Shown one piece after another: positions 8,726 through 17,717 of a stretch of 64,000 nucleotides of DNA. The position numbers and the translations under genes are program-made. This stretch comes from Bacteroides reticulotermitis JCM 10512 (GTDB taxonomy: Bacteria; Bacteroidota; Bacteroidia; Bacteroidales; Bacteroidaceae). Each line of letters begins with the position of its first letter. Within the stretch, counting starts at the first letter, position 1. The notes beneath the pieces are model-generated. The model was not told the DNA's origin and ran no database searches. It saw only the letters and a list, made by a program, of their open reading frames with translations. The stretch spans positions 1 to 64,000 of the forward strand of contig NZ_BAIV01000002.1 of the NCBI RefSeq assembly GCF_000517545.1. Reading direction: 5' to 3'.

Positions 8726-10081
8726 ATGAAAGTCAGAACCCGCCTGAGTTTATACTGTTCGCTGATCTATGGTATCATTTTTGCGCTGATGGCATTCTTG
8801 ATATACGGCTTGTATTCGAAGAATGCGGAAAGAACGATTTATGATAACCTGAACAAAACGGCTTATATATCGGCTCTCTTTTATCTGGAAGAGGATGAAC
8901 TCAATGCCCGTGAATTTAATAAAATCAGGGAGCAGTTCGAGGAGTTTGTGTCTGATTCGTATTACCAGATTTACGATGAAAAGAACCAAATAGCCTATGG
9001 TCAACATGCAACAATGGATGTGCCGGCCTCTACGTTGGATAAAATTCGCAAAGTAAAAAAGCTGTCTTTTTCAACGGATGAGTATTTGTGCCATGGAATC
9101 TTCTACGAAGATAATCAAGGTGATTTCGTTGTCATAGCCAAAGAGAACAAGGCGGCCCTGAATGCACAGAAGCAATTGCTACTCTGGATCTTAGTTCCAC
9201 TATTCCTCTTGGGAGCTATCGCCATTATCTTTCTCAGCCGATGGGTGTCACGCATTGCGTATCGCCCTTTCAGCCGGACAATTGAGGAGGTAAATAACAT
9301 TTCGACGAACAACCTGGATGTTCAGATTCAGTCGCCACAGACTAAAGACGAGTTGCAGGATCTAATTGATACGTTCAACAATTTGCTTGAAAAGATTTCG
9401 GAAACGGTGGTGATTCAACGTAACTTTGTCCGATACGTTTCGCACGAGTTTAAGACTCCCTTGGCATCGATGCTGGGCAATCTGGATTTATTCTCGTTGA
9501 AGGAACGCACGCCGGAAGAGTATCAGCAGCTTTCGGAGAAACTCATGCAACAGATTTTCCAGATGGAGGAGATTCTAAATACGCTGATCATCGTGTCGGA
9601 CCTGAAGAAAGAGGAAAAGGAAGTATCGCAAACGCGTATAGACGAACTGATCTGGGAAATAATACATAAGGTCAAAAACCTTCATCCGGCTTCCAAAGTG
9701 CGGGTGAATATCAATATCGCTCCCGAAGAGGAGGCGTTGATGTTTGTACAGATTGACCGGACACAATTACTGATCGCCTTGTTTAACCTGCTGGAGAATG
9801 CGGTGAAGTATTCGCAGAAGGAGAGCGTAGAAGTAGACTTATCGAAACAAGCCGAGACGCTTTGCTTATCGATCACAGATAAGGGCATCGGAATCCCTGC
9901 GGAACAATTGCCACACGTAAGCAAACCGTTCTACCGGGCAGATAATACAAACGAGATTCAAGGTAACGGTATCGGCTTGTCATTGGCTTTACGCATTTTT
10001 GACAAAAATAAGATCGCCTATCGCATCGATTCTCAAACAGGAGTCGGTACGCAGGTCACCATCCTTTTCCAACAGCACTGA
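8726..10081 (+). CDS. Sensor histidine kinase of the efflux cluster
   Basis: A 451-residue membrane kinase. TM1 is at residues ~8-30 and TM2 at ~150-170, bracketing a ~120-residue periplasmic sensor. A HAMP-like segment follows, then the HisKA box with the phospho-acceptor His in YVSHEFKTPLAS near 240. The ATPase domain has an N-box (LLENAVKYS), a G1 box (DKGIGIP) and a G2 box (GNGIGLSLAL). It is the cognate partner of the response regulator 12 bp upstream and presumably senses envelope metal or stress. Confidence 0.92.
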   Translation: MKVRTRLSLYCSLIYGIIFALMAFLIYGLYSKNAERTIYDNLNKTAYISALFYLEEDELNAREFNKIREQFEEFVSDSYYQIYDEKNQIAYGQHATMDVPASTLDKIRKVKKLSFSTDEYLCHGIFYEDNQGDFVVIAKENKAALNAQKQLLLWILVPLFLLGAIAIIFLSRWVSRIAYRPFSRTIEEVNNISTNNLDVQIQSPQTKDELQDLIDTFNNLLEKISETVVIQRNFVRYVSHEFKTPLASMLGNLDLFSLKERTPEEYQQLSEKLMQQIFQMEEILNTLIIVSDLKKEEKEVSQTRIDELIWEIIHKVKNLHPASKVRVNINIAPEEEALMFVQIDRTQLLIALFNLLENAVKYSQKESVEVDLSKQAETLCLSITDKGIGIPAEQLPHVSKPFYRADNTNEIQGNGIGLSLALRIFDKNKIAYRIDSQTGVGTQVTILFQQH

Positions 10082-10131
10082 TCGTTTGCTTACATAGAAC
10101 GAGGTCTTACGGAATTTCAGAATAAAAAAAG

Positions 10132-10177
10132 CGTGTGTGTCAAAATGAAGTCTATTCTCTTCATTTTGACACACACG
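10132..10177. terminator. Bidirectional terminator, 18-bp perfect stem
   Basis: Positions 10132-10149 pair perfectly with 10160-10177 around a 10-nt loop. The stem is flanked by an A-tract on the left and GTTT on the right. It sits between the convergent sensor kinase and the minus-strand gene at 10269, so it can stop transcription from both sides. The stem is unusually long for a simple terminator. Confidence 0.8.
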
Positions 10178-10268
10178 TTTCGTTCGTCCTTGTTTCTACA
10201 ATAATTAAAAATGGACGTGGGTCTCTTCTTACATTAAATAAATCTTTGTTTAGGAGAAATACGCTAGT

Positions 10269-10694
10269 TTATGGAACGACAGTTCCGGTTAGTGGGATCT
10301 CCGTAGTCAGGATAATGTTAGGCAATAACGGAATAGGTAGTTCCATAGTAATTTCTAAAGCTTCTCCTGAAAGATTACCGACCTCTGTAGGTTTAATTGC
10401 AGCATCGACCTTCCAAGTAGGTATTCCCAGTCGCTCAAGAACCACATTGCGAACCTCAACAGTGTTCTGTTTCGAGTCAATTTGCATGCTAACAACGTAA
10501 GGAGCTTCAAAGATGTCACCCGTACTGATTATACCAACATTAAACTCTAGAGGTATTTCACTGTTCACTGGAACAGTACCTAAATTGATAGTTGACACAC
10601 TAGGTGTCAATTGCAAACCTAATTGCGCAGAAGCATTCTGCGCAGTAAACGCCATTGCAACAAATGCAACAGCCATAAAAAAATACTTCTTCAT
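10269..10694 (-). CDS. Small secreted beta-sandwich-like protein, unknown function
   Basis: A 141-residue protein with a clear signal peptide (MKKYFFMAVAFVAMAFT, cleavage after ASA). The mature part alternates short hydrophobic strands (INLGTVPVNSEIPLEFNVGI), which suggests an Ig-like or DUF1573-type fold, but I do not recognise a named family. It lies downstream of rplI in the same orientation, separated by a terminator, so it is probably transcribed on its own. Function is unknown. Confidence 0.6.
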   Translation of the reverse strand: MKKYFFMAVAFVAMAFTAQNASAQLGLQLTPSVSTINLGTVPVNSEIPLEFNVGIISTGDIFEAPYVVSMQIDSKQNTVEVRNVVLERLGIPTWKVDAAIKPTEVGNLSGEALEITMELPIPLLPNIILTTEIPLTGTVVP

Positions 10695-10847
10695 TTTTAA
10701 TAAGATTTAATTGTTAATAATAATTCGAGAACGTCAATCAGAACAAATGTCAGTTGGCTGTTGTTTCGCAAAAAATGATTTTAATATATCAATTAATCTT
10801 TTTTAATTAGCGTAAGGTATTGGTTATTAAGCGGATATTGAACCAAA

Positions 10848-10879
10848 AAAAGCGGCTTCTCTTTCGAGAAACCGCTTTC
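10848..10879 (-). terminator. Terminator of the rpsF-rpsR-rplI operon
   Basis: AAAGCGG-TTCTC pairs with GAGAA-CCGCTTT around a TTTC loop, with one mismatch. On the minus strand it is followed by a run of T, directly after the rplI stop codon. Confidence 0.75.
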
Positions 10880-10904
10880 TATTATCTTAAAGCTTAGCTT
10901 TTTC

Positions 10905-11348
10905 TTATTCAGCAACTACTTCAAAAGGAATCTCTACAGAAACCTCTTTGTGCAATTTAACAACTGCTTTGTATTGGCCGATTTCTTTCACAGCGTCTTT
11001 TACAACGATGATCTTTCTGTCAACTTCGTGACCTAATTTAGCCAAAGCTTCAGCGATCTGAATGTTACCAACAGAACCGAAGATAGATCCAGTTGAGCTA
11101 ACTTTTGTTCCAATAGTCAAAGTAACACCTTCCAACTTAGCAGCCAAATCTTCAGCGTCTTTCTTGATTTTCTCAAGTTTGTGAGCACGCTGCTTCAACT
11201 CTTCAGCCAACATTTTTTTCGCAGAAGGAGAAGCGATAACCGCTTTTCCTGTTGGGATCAAGTAATTACGACCGTATCCGGATTTCACGTTTACGATATC
11301 GTTCTTGTAACCCAAGTTTATAATGTCTTCTTTTAATATAATTTCCAT
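10905..11348 (-). CDS. rplI: 50S ribosomal protein L9
   Basis: A 147-residue protein with the L9 N-terminal RNA-binding domain (MEIILKEDIINLGYKNDIV and the GYGRNYLIP motif), the long connecting helix (residues ~45-75) and the C-terminal domain. It is the last gene of the rpsF-rpsR-rplI operon, 16 bp after rpsR, and ends before a terminator. Length and layout are normal. Confidence 0.97.
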   Translation of the reverse strand: MEIILKEDIINLGYKNDIVNVKSGYGRNYLIPTGKAVIASPSAKKMLAEELKQRAHKLEKIKKDAEDLAAKLEGVTLTIGTKVSSTGSIFGSVGNIQIAEALAKLGHEVDRKIIVVKDAVKEIGQYKAVVKLHKEVSVEIPFEVVAE

Positions 11349-11364
11349 ACTTTTCCTCCTTAAC

Positions 11365-11637
11365 TTATTTCATCATGTCAGTTACGTAAGGCAATAATGC
11401 CAAGTGACGCGCTCTCTTCACAGCCTGAGCGATACGACGTTGGAACTTCAAAGAAGTACCGGTGATACGACGTGGAAGGATTTTTCCTTGCTCATTCAAG
11501 AATTTCTTCAAGAATTCAGGATCTTTGTAGTCGATATACTTAATACCATTCTTTTTGAAACGGCAGTATTTTTTCTTCTTAATGTCTACAGAAGGCGGAG
11601 TCAAATATCTAATTTCCGATTGTACTTGTTGAGCCAT
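11365..11637 (-). CDS. rpsR: 30S ribosomal protein S18
   Basis: A 90-residue S18 with the signature region [15 protein letters not shown] and a basic C-terminus ([22 protein letters not shown]). It binds S6 on the platform of the small subunit. It begins 2 bp after the rpsF stop, indicating translational coupling. Confidence 0.97.
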   Translation of the reverse strand: MAQQVQSEIRYLTPPSVDIKKKKYCRFKKNGIKYIDYKDPEFLKKFLNEQGKILPRRITGTSLKFQRRIAQAVKRARHLALLPYVTDMMK

Positions 11638-11639
11638 GA

Positions 11640-11984
11640 TTAATCCTCCTTTTTGTTTGATTTAACACTTCTTCTTTTTGTAGCGTACTCAGCAGCATAC
11701 TTATCTTTCTTGAAAGTTAAGAAACGGATTACGCGTTCGTCACGACGGAAGTTAAGTTCCAACTTATCAATTACAGTAGGTTCTGCATTGAATTCAACTA
11801 GCTGATAGAATCCTGTAGACTTCTTCTGAATTGGATAAGCCAATTTTTTCAGTCCCCAGTTTTCCTCATTTACAATCTCAGCTCCTTCTGTTTGAAGAAT
11901 AGCCTTGAATTTTTCTACCGCTTCCTTCATCTGTACATCAGACAAAACGGGAGTTAAAATGAAAACGGTTTCGTATTGATTCAT
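11640..11984 (-). CDS. rpsF: 30S ribosomal protein S6
   Basis: A 114-residue S6 starting [16 protein letters not shown] with the ferredoxin-like fold typical of the family and a basic C-terminal tail ([13 protein letters not shown]). It pairs with S18 in the ribosome. It is the first gene of the operon and has a well-formed promoter at 12034-12064. Confidence 0.97.
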   Translation of the reverse strand: MNQYETVFILTPVLSDVQMKEAVEKFKAILQTEGAEIVNEENWGLKKLAYPIQKKSTGFYQLVEFNAEPTVIDKLELNFRRDERVIRFLTFKKDKYAAEYATKRRSVKSNKKED

Positions 11985-12033
11985 ACTCGTTTTAATTAAA
12001 TAAATAATTTATTTTATTTTTAAAATGCGGGTG

Positions 12034-12064
12034 CAAAGTTAGCCATTTTATTTTGTCCCACAAA
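12034..12064 (-). promoter_or_regulatory. rpsF operon promoter
   Basis: On the minus strand a -33 TTTG (12064-12061) and a -7 TAACTTTG (12041-12034) are separated by 19 bp, matching the Bacteroides housekeeping promoter. The leader to the rpsF ATG is about 45 nt. Confidence 0.8.
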
Positions 12065-12114
12065 CATTTAATCTTTTTTTATAGCCAAATATAGGTTTTA
12101 TTCCCAAAGTAGTT

Positions 12115-12129
12115 TAACTTTGCAAAGTT
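12115..12129 (+). promoter_or_regulatory. MarR gene -7 box overlapping a palindrome
   Basis: The -7 box TAACTTTG (12115-12122) runs into a perfect 14-bp palindrome, AACTTTGCAAAGTT (12116-12129). A MarR dimer bound here would block its own promoter. Part of the same word (GCAAAGTTA) occurs at the divergent rpsF promoter (12033-12041). Confidence 0.55.
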
Positions 12130-12146
12130 GTCCAAACAATAATTTC

Positions 12147-12593
12147 ATGATAGAGCAATTCAATTTCGACATACGTCTCATTTTTGCTATACTAAACGGT
12201 AAGGTTTCTGCTGCGATCAACCGGAAGCTATATCGCAATTTCCGACAGAATGGCCTGGAAATCAGTCCCGAACAGTGGACTGTACTGATCTTTCTATGGG
12301 AGAAGGATGGCGTAACCCAACAAGAGTTGTGCAACGCAACTTATAAAGACAAGCCCAGTATGACCCGTTTGATAGATAATATGGAACGGCAGCATCTGGT
12401 TGTACGTATTTCCGATAAAAAAGACCGCCGTACAAATATGATTCATTTGACAAAGGATGGTCGGAATCTGGAAGAGAAAGCACGTCTGCTAGCTAATCAA
12501 ACTCTCAAAGAAGCTTTACAGGGCCTTACTCTCGAAGAACTTCGCATCGGACAAGAGGTGCTGAAAAAAGTCTTTTTCAACACGAAGGACTAA
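12147..12593 (+). CDS. MarR-family transcriptional regulator
   Basis: A winged-helix repressor of about 148 residues from the ATG at 12147. An upstream in-frame ATG at 12120 lies inside the -7 box and is unlikely to be used. The core is typical MarR: ISPEQWTVLIFLWEKDGVTQ, a recognition helix near KPSMTRLIDNMERQHLV, and the wing with DKKDRRTNMIHLT. It is divergent from rpsF and monocistronic, with no obvious target operon alongside. The palindrome over its promoter suggests self-repression. Confidence 0.9.
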   Translation: MIEQFNFDIRLIFAILNGKVSAAINRKLYRNFRQNGLEISPEQWTVLIFLWEKDGVTQQELCNATYKDKPSMTRLIDNMERQHLVVRISDKKDRRTNMIHLTKDGRNLEEKARLLANQTLKEALQGLTLEELRIGQEVLKKVFFNTKD

Positions 12594-12697
12594 GCGTCCA
12601 TACGCCCGAACGGACTTCATCTTTTTTCAACGAACAACAACGGACTAAGAATATTGCAACTGTTGCTATTCCAATAGTTCATTACATAACAAACAAC

Positions 12698-12734
12698 AAA
12701 AGAGGAGTCGACTTTGCAGTCGGCTCCTCTTTTT
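12698..12734. terminator. Bidirectional terminator between marR-type gene and rprY
   Basis: AAAAGAGGAG-CGACT pairs with AGTCG-CTCCTCTTTT around a short loop, with A- and T-tracts on either side. It lies between convergent genes and can serve both. Confidence 0.85.
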
Positions 12735-12765
12735 ATAGTAGCATAAAGTTCGTTCTAAAACTCAA

Positions 12766-13467
12766 TTATGCATCAACTTCCGGAGTTATGAGTTTGTAAC
12801 CCTTTCCGTGGATGTTGATGATTTCAATCGAATCATCTTCTTTCAAATGCTTACGCAATTTCGTAATATATACGTCCATGCTACGAGCATTGAAGTAGTT
12901 ATCGTCAATCCAAATTGTCTTCAGCGCAAAATCACGTTGCAAGATTTCGTTTGCATGCGCGCAAAGCAATCCAAGCAGTTCAGATTCTTTAGTGGTCAAT
13001 TTAGTCTGTTTGCCTTCGGTAGCCAGAATTTGTTTCTGAGTATCGAAAGTGAACTTACCAATCTTATAGATGTTGCTTTCTTTATTCTTCTTGCCGCGAA
13101 CACGTCTTAAGATCGCTTCAATTCTGAATGTCAATTCTTCCATGCTGAACGGTTTAGTAATGTAATCGTCAGCACCAATTTTAAATCCTTCCAGAATATC
13201 TTCTTTCAGTGTTTTCGCAGTTAGGAAAATAACCGGAATTTCAGCATTTGCTGCGCGGACATCTTGCGCCAATGTAAATCCATCCTTTTTAGGCATCATC
13301 ACATCAAACACACATAAGTCATATTTATTCTTCAAGAAAGCCTTATATCCGGCTTCTCCATCAGGATATAACTCAACATAATAGCCTTTTGCTTGCAAAT
13401 ATTCTCTCAAAAGCATGCCAAGATTCTCGTCATCCTCGCACAATAAAATACGCAATTTCTCGTCCAT
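12766..13467 (-). CDS. rprY: Response regulator RprY
   Basis: A 233-residue OmpR-type regulator. The receiver has the acidic pair EDD near 10-12, the phospho-acceptor in LCVFDVMMPKKDG near 55 and the Lys in YITKPF near 105. The C-terminal winged helix ends in INIHGKGYKL. It matches the RprY type of Bacteroides and Porphyromonas and follows its kinase rprX by 4 bp. RprXY in Bacteroides is an envelope or stress-related system first found through tetracycline resistance effects in E. coli. Confidence 0.9.
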   Translation of the reverse strand: MDEKLRILLCEDDENLGMLLREYLQAKGYYVELYPDGEAGYKAFLKNKYDLCVFDVMMPKKDGFTLAQDVRAANAEIPVIFLTAKTLKEDILEGFKIGADDYITKPFSMEELTFRIEAILRRVRGKKNKESNIYKIGKFTFDTQKQILATEGKQTKLTTKESELLGLLCAHANEILQRDFALKTIWIDDNYFNARSMDVYITKLRKHLKEDDSIEIINIHGKGYKLITPEVDA

Positions 13468-13471
13468 ATCA

Positions 13472-15025
13472 TCATTTTTTTAATAAAGGTAATGCAATAA
13501 TAAATTTAGTTCCTATGTTTAGTTCGCTTTCCGCCCGAATGGTTCCCTTATGATCCATGATAATCTTCTTCACATAAGCCAAACCTAATCCGAAGCCCTT
13601 CACATCGTGCAGATTACCTGTATGCACGCGATAGAACTTCTCAAATATCTTTTTCAGGTTTTCCTTCTTTATTCCAATTCCATTGTCTTGAATTGAAATC
13701 ATCAACCTACCCGGTTCATTCCACGTTTTCACGTTCAGTTCGAGGTCGTCTTCGGGTTTCTTATATTTCACTGCGTTATCCATTAAATTGAATATCACAT
13801 TGGTAATATGCATCTCGTCTACAAATATAACGGGATCAATGGCCTCAAGGTTCGATGTGATCTTACCATTGTAGCGCTCGACCTTCAATGCGAAGGTATT
13901 TACAACCCCGGTTATCAGTTCGTTGGCGTTGATTTCCTTCATCTTCAGCGTAGCCTTTTGCCGATCGAACATCGACATCTGAAGGACTTTTTCCACTTGG
14001 AACCGCAAACGCTTCGTTTCATCATTAATGACTCCAGATATATGCTGGAACATTTGAGGTGACTTCCCTACCGCCGGATCTTTCAGCATTTGCGCAGCTA
14101 ACGAGATCGTGGAAATAGGCGTCTTAAACTCATGCGTCATATTATTAATAAAGTCGTTTTTCATCTCAGACAGTTTCTTCTGACGGAAGACACTATAAAT
14201 CGTAAAGATGAATGTCATCAACAGCACCAGCGTAAATATCAACGACGGAATCATGAAACTGATCGAGTCGAAGATATAATCTTTCTTCCCCGGAAAGTGA
14301 ACTTTCAAAATACTTATCTTCGCGGGCGGATCGTTCTTGAACAAGGCCTGCAGATAAGAGTCTTCACTTCCTTTCGCATCGTAGTCGGCACAACGGTATA
14401 CTTCTCTGCCGTCTTTGTCTATTACCACAAAGTGATAAGGCAGGTCGACTCCATTATTATATAAATTAGACTTCAGATAATCATCCAAATCTTTAAACTT
14501 GACCCGTTCTCCGATCGACTTATCGCTTCCCCGGTAAATCATCTGCCAGGCAACTTCATCAAGCAAGGCTCTCTGAAACATATACCGGTTTTTGATAGCT
14601 TCTACCAATGAGCGCGAAGTTTCCGGTATGGTTCTGGTTCCCCGATAAGGAGAAATCATAGCTTTCGGAAGTTCCGACGGCTTGGAGGTCATCACTTTCA
14701 GCTCAAAATCGGAATAAACCTTGCCGTCGCGAGATTTAACTGTAAAGCGTTGGGTCTTTTGAATCAAGTCATGTTGCTGCATGGATGCATTGTTTGCCGT
14801 CAAAGCATTCCGCTCCGCTTCTGATATATCTTCAATCAACCAGCGCCTTGTCTCCGCATACTCCACATCCTTTGAAACTTGTTCCAAGCTGTTGCGTACG
14901 GCAGAGTCAAATTGTTCCTTTCGGGTTTTAATCATTTCTTCAATATAACTTACCTGTAAATAGAGTAAGCTCAGAAAAGAAAGCCCCATTACAATACCTA
15001 ATATCCAAATTGTTGACTTCTTCAT
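13472..15025 (-). CDS. rprX: Sensor histidine kinase RprX
   Basis: A 517-residue membrane kinase. TM1 is at residues ~5-27 and TM2 at ~257-280, bracketing a large periplasmic sensor of about 230 residues. The HisKA box carries the phospho-acceptor His in NMTHEFKTPIST near 300. The ATPase domain has the N-box (LMDNAVKY), G1 (DNGIGIK) and G2 (GFGLGLAYVKKI). The arrangement and pairing with rprY are those of RprX. A promoter-like box lies ~140 bp upstream at 15165-15172. Confidence 0.9.
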   Translation of the reverse strand: MKKSTIWILGIVMGLSFLSLLYLQVSYIEEMIKTRKEQFDSAVRNSLEQVSKDVEYAETRRWLIEDISEAERNALTANNASMQQHDLIQKTQRFTVKSRDGKVYSDFELKVMTSKPSELPKAMISPYRGTRTIPETSRSLVEAIKNRYMFQRALLDEVAWQMIYRGSDKSIGERVKFKDLDDYLKSNLYNNGVDLPYHFVVIDKDGREVYRCADYDAKGSEDSYLQALFKNDPPAKISILKVHFPGKKDYIFDSISFMIPSLIFTLVLLMTFIFTIYSVFRQKKLSEMKNDFINNMTHEFKTPISTISLAAQMLKDPAVGKSPQMFQHISGVINDETKRLRFQVEKVLQMSMFDRQKATLKMKEINANELITGVVNTFALKVERYNGKITSNLEAIDPVIFVDEMHITNVIFNLMDNAVKYKKPEDDLELNVKTWNEPGRLMISIQDNGIGIKKENLKKIFEKFYRVHTGNLHDVKGFGLGLAYVKKIIMDHKGTIRAESELNIGTKFIIALPLLKK

Positions 15026-15164
15026 AGCAACAAAATTAACACTCCCTAATTAACACTCCTAATTCATTAACTTCATTTAACCGACAGTTTCTGTAAATTA
15101 ACCGAAAGAAGCTATTTAGATTATATTCTGGTTATTATAACAAAAAACAGAACCCTTTGGTTTG

Positions 15165-15172
15165 CAAATTTA
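15165..15172 (-). promoter_or_regulatory. -7 promoter box for rprXY
   Basis: On the minus strand this reads TAAATTTG, fitting TAnnTTTG. It would give an rprX leader of about 135 nt. Confidence 0.45.
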
Positions 15173-15229
15173 ATAAAAAATTAATTATTTAGCGTGTCTT
15201 TTTCAATCTTAATTAATCATAGTTAAACA

Positions 15230-15267
15230 AAAGCCACCGTATTTTACTTAAAAAACACGGCGGCTTT
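15230..15267 (-). terminator. Terminator of the EF-G2 gene
   Basis: AAAGCC-CCGT pairs with ACGG-GGCTTT with one mismatch. It lies 24 bp beyond the stop codon at 15291. Confidence 0.7.
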
Positions 15268-15290
15268 AACAATAAAAGGGAAACAAGTTG

Positions 15291-17447
15291 TTATTCTTCG
15301 GTCTGTTTTGCTTCAAACTCCTTAATTAGCTTGTCTTGCACATCAGCCGGAACAAGTTCGTAATTTGAGAATTTCATAATAAAAGAAGCACGTCCACCGG
15401 TCAAAGAACTCAAAGCTGTAGAATAAGATGACATTTCTTTCAAGGGTACTTTAGCAACCAATTTCTCGAATCCTTTCTCGCTACTCATACCCATAATCAT
15501 GGCACGGCGTCCCTGAAGATCTCCCATTACATCGCCCATCTTATCAGAAGGAACAAAGACTTCTACGTCATAAATAGGTTCCAGAATCTTCGGCCCGGCA
15601 TTTTTAAACGCTTCGCTAAACGCATTACGCCCGGCGAGCATAAAGGAAATTTCATTGGAATCTACCGGATGCATCTTGCCATCGTATACAATGACGCGTA
15701 CATCGCGGGCGTATGATCCGGTCAATGGCCCTTGCTCCATACGTGCCGTGATCCCTTTAAGGATAGCGGGCAAAAAGCGTAAGTCGATGGATCCGCCGAC
15801 AATACTATTCACAACGACAAGTTTACCACCCCATTCCAACGGAATCACTTCGGTACCACGCACGCTGATCTTAAACTCCTGTCCGTTGAACTTATAGGTT
15901 TCCGGAACCGGCACTCCTTCTTTATAGGGTTCTACAATAAGATGTACTTCACCAAACTGCCCGGCTCCTCCTGACTGCTTCTTATGACGATAGTCGGCAC
16001 GAGCAGGTTTGGTAATGGTCTCGCGATAAGGAATTTTGGGTTCTCCATACTTCACTAAGATCTTTTCATTATTCTCCAAACGCCATTTCAAGGTACGTAA
16101 ATGGAATTCTCCTTGTCCGTGTACCAAGGTTTGACGTAGTTCTTTCGACTGTTCTACCACCCACGTCGGATCTTCTTCGCGCATGCGATGAAGAATAGTC
16201 ATCATCTTTTCTACATCGGCCTCATTCAGTGGTTTGATAGAGCGGGTATACTTGGAATTCGGGTACTTAATGAAATTGTACGTATAATCACAGTCTTTTC
16301 CATTCAGGGTATTGCCCGTTTTTACATCTTTCAGTTTAACGGCAGCGCCAATATCTCCGGCTTGCAGCTCTTCCACTTTGATACGATTGGCACCGGCTAC
16401 CGCATAAATCTGCGCAATGCGTTCTTTGGAACTACGATTGGCGTTGACAAGATCGTCACCTTCGCGTACTCTTCCACTCATGACTTTAAAGTAAGAGACT
16501 TCACCGATATGAGGTTCTACGCTTGTTTTAAAGAAATAGAGAGATTCCGGTCCATTCACATCGGGAGTCACTTCTTGCCCTTTTGTATTTTGCACCTTCG
16601 GCATCTCAGATACAAACGGAACTACATTGCCCAGGAATTCCATCAAACGACGGACTCCCATGTCTTTGCCTGCACAAACACAGAAAACCGGGAACATACC
16701 GCGAGCAGCCAAGCCTTTGCGAATACCTTCGCGCATTTCATCTTCAGTGAGCGAATCCTGTTCGAAGAACTTTTCCATCAGCGCTTCATCATTTTCAGCG
16801 GCAGCTTCTACGAGAGCTTTATGCATTTCCATGGCTTTATCCATTTCTTCTGCCGGTATCTCTTCGATGATAGGAACGCCACCTTCGGGATTCCACGAAT
16901 ATTTTTTCATTAACAAAACATCAATCACGGCATTGAAGTCCGGCCCGGTCGTGATTGGATATTGAATTGGAACAACCTTAGAGCCGTAGGCTTCTTTGAG
17001 CTGCTCCAAGATATTATCATAATCGCATTTGTCATTATCAAGCTGGTTGACAAGGAAAATGACGGGTTTATTCAGTTTTTCAGTATATCGGAAGTGATTT
17101 TGCGTGCCGACTTCGATGCCGTACTGGCCATTGAGAAGTATTATTGCGGTGTCGGTCACGTTTAGCGCGGTAACTGTACTTCCTACGAAGTCATCTGAAC
17201 CCGGGCAATCTATTATATTCAGCTTTTTGTTATTCCATTCTACGTGAAGAACGGTTGAGAAAACGGAGTAACCATACTCTTGTTCAACAGGGAAATAATC
17301 GCTAACCGTATTTTTTGCGGCAATTGTTCCGCGACGTTTTATAACACCACTCTCGAAAAGCATTGCTTCCACGAGAGTGGTTTTCCCAGAGCCAGAACTT
17401 CCCAATAAGGCAATGTTCTTAATTTCATTAGTCTGATATACCTTCAT
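15291..17447 (-). CDS. fusA2: EF-G paralog of the EF-G2 type (GTPase-deficient)
   Basis: A 718-residue protein with full EF-G domain order: G domain (1-~280), domain II (~300-380), III (~400-475), IV (~480-600) and V (~605-690). The P-loop GSSGSGKT is intact at 16-23. However, G3 reads DCPGSDDF at 80-87 instead of DTPGHVDF, so the catalytic His is Ser. The switch I RGITI motif is replaced by EYGYSVF, and G4 is NQLD instead of NKMD. Bacteroides EF-G2, encoded by fusA2, is a known second translocase that works without GTP hydrolysis and supports translation during carbon starvation and gut colonisation. These substitutions fit it. The gene is monocistronic, with a terminator at 15230-15267. Confidence 0.85.
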   Translation of the reverse strand: MKVYQTNEIKNIALLGSSGSGKTTLVEAMLFESGVIKRRGTIAAKNTVSDYFPVEQEYGYSVFSTVLHVEWNNKKLNIIDCPGSDDFVGSTVTALNVTDTAIILLNGQYGIEVGTQNHFRYTEKLNKPVIFLVNQLDNDKCDYDNILEQLKEAYGSKVVPIQYPITTGPDFNAVIDVLLMKKYSWNPEGGVPIIEEIPAEEMDKAMEMHKALVEAAAENDEALMEKFFEQDSLTEDEMREGIRKGLAARGMFPVFCVCAGKDMGVRRLMEFLGNVVPFVSEMPKVQNTKGQEVTPDVNGPESLYFFKTSVEPHIGEVSYFKVMSGRVREGDDLVNANRSSKERIAQIYAVAGANRIKVEELQAGDIGAAVKLKDVKTGNTLNGKDCDYTYNFIKYPNSKYTRSIKPLNEADVEKMMTILHRMREEDPTWVVEQSKELRQTLVHGQGEFHLRTLKWRLENNEKILVKYGEPKIPYRETITKPARADYRHKKQSGGAGQFGEVHLIVEPYKEGVPVPETYKFNGQEFKISVRGTEVIPLEWGGKLVVVNSIVGGSIDLRFLPAILKGITARMEQGPLTGSYARDVRVIVYDGKMHPVDSNEISFMLAGRNAFSEAFKNAGPKILEPIYDVEVFVPSDKMGDVMGDLQGRRAMIMGMSSEKGFEKLVAKVPLKEMSSYSTALSSLTGGRASFIMKFSNYELVPADVQDKLIKEFEAKQTEE

Positions 17448-17658
17448 AATATAAAAGATTTAAAATAATTACTCAGTATGCTCTCACATACCATTAATTG
17501 TGACCCGCAAATTAGGGATTAATTGGGGGAAAAGCAACAACAAGGATAGTGTTACAAAACAATGTTATGAAGCATCTTTGTTCTTTTTCTTCGTACCGCA
17601 TCAGCACTTGCCGCCAACCACGCACGGATAAAAAAAACGAATAAATACAATACCATCT

Positions 17659-17690
17659 TTTGAGTTATCCGATAAATAGCTTTACTTTTG
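17659..17690 (+). promoter_or_regulatory. hemW operon promoter
   Basis: A -33 TTTG (17659-17662) and a -7 TACTTTTG (17683-17690) are spaced by 20 bp, a full match to the Bacteroides consensus. The ATG at 17718 follows 27 bp later. Confidence 0.8.
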
Positions 17691-17717
17691 CGATCTCAAA
17701 ACTAAAGTATAGCGTTT

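Larger units (their letters stand above)
15026..15290. other. AT-rich gap between rprX and the EF-G2 gene
   Basis: Holds the rprX promoter box (15165-15172), the EF-G2 terminator (15230-15267) and a short imperfect direct repeat (TAATTAACACTCC and variants, 15035-15065) in the rprX leader. No coding sequence is visible. Confidence 0.5.

Noticed and set aside
12587..12650. Repeated GGAC words after the marR-type gene
   Set aside because: Spacings are 25 and 30 bp, with no regular period.
16188..16913. 241-residue plus-strand frame
   Set aside because: Entirely antisense to the EF-G2 gene, a typical shadow of a long conserved coding sequence.
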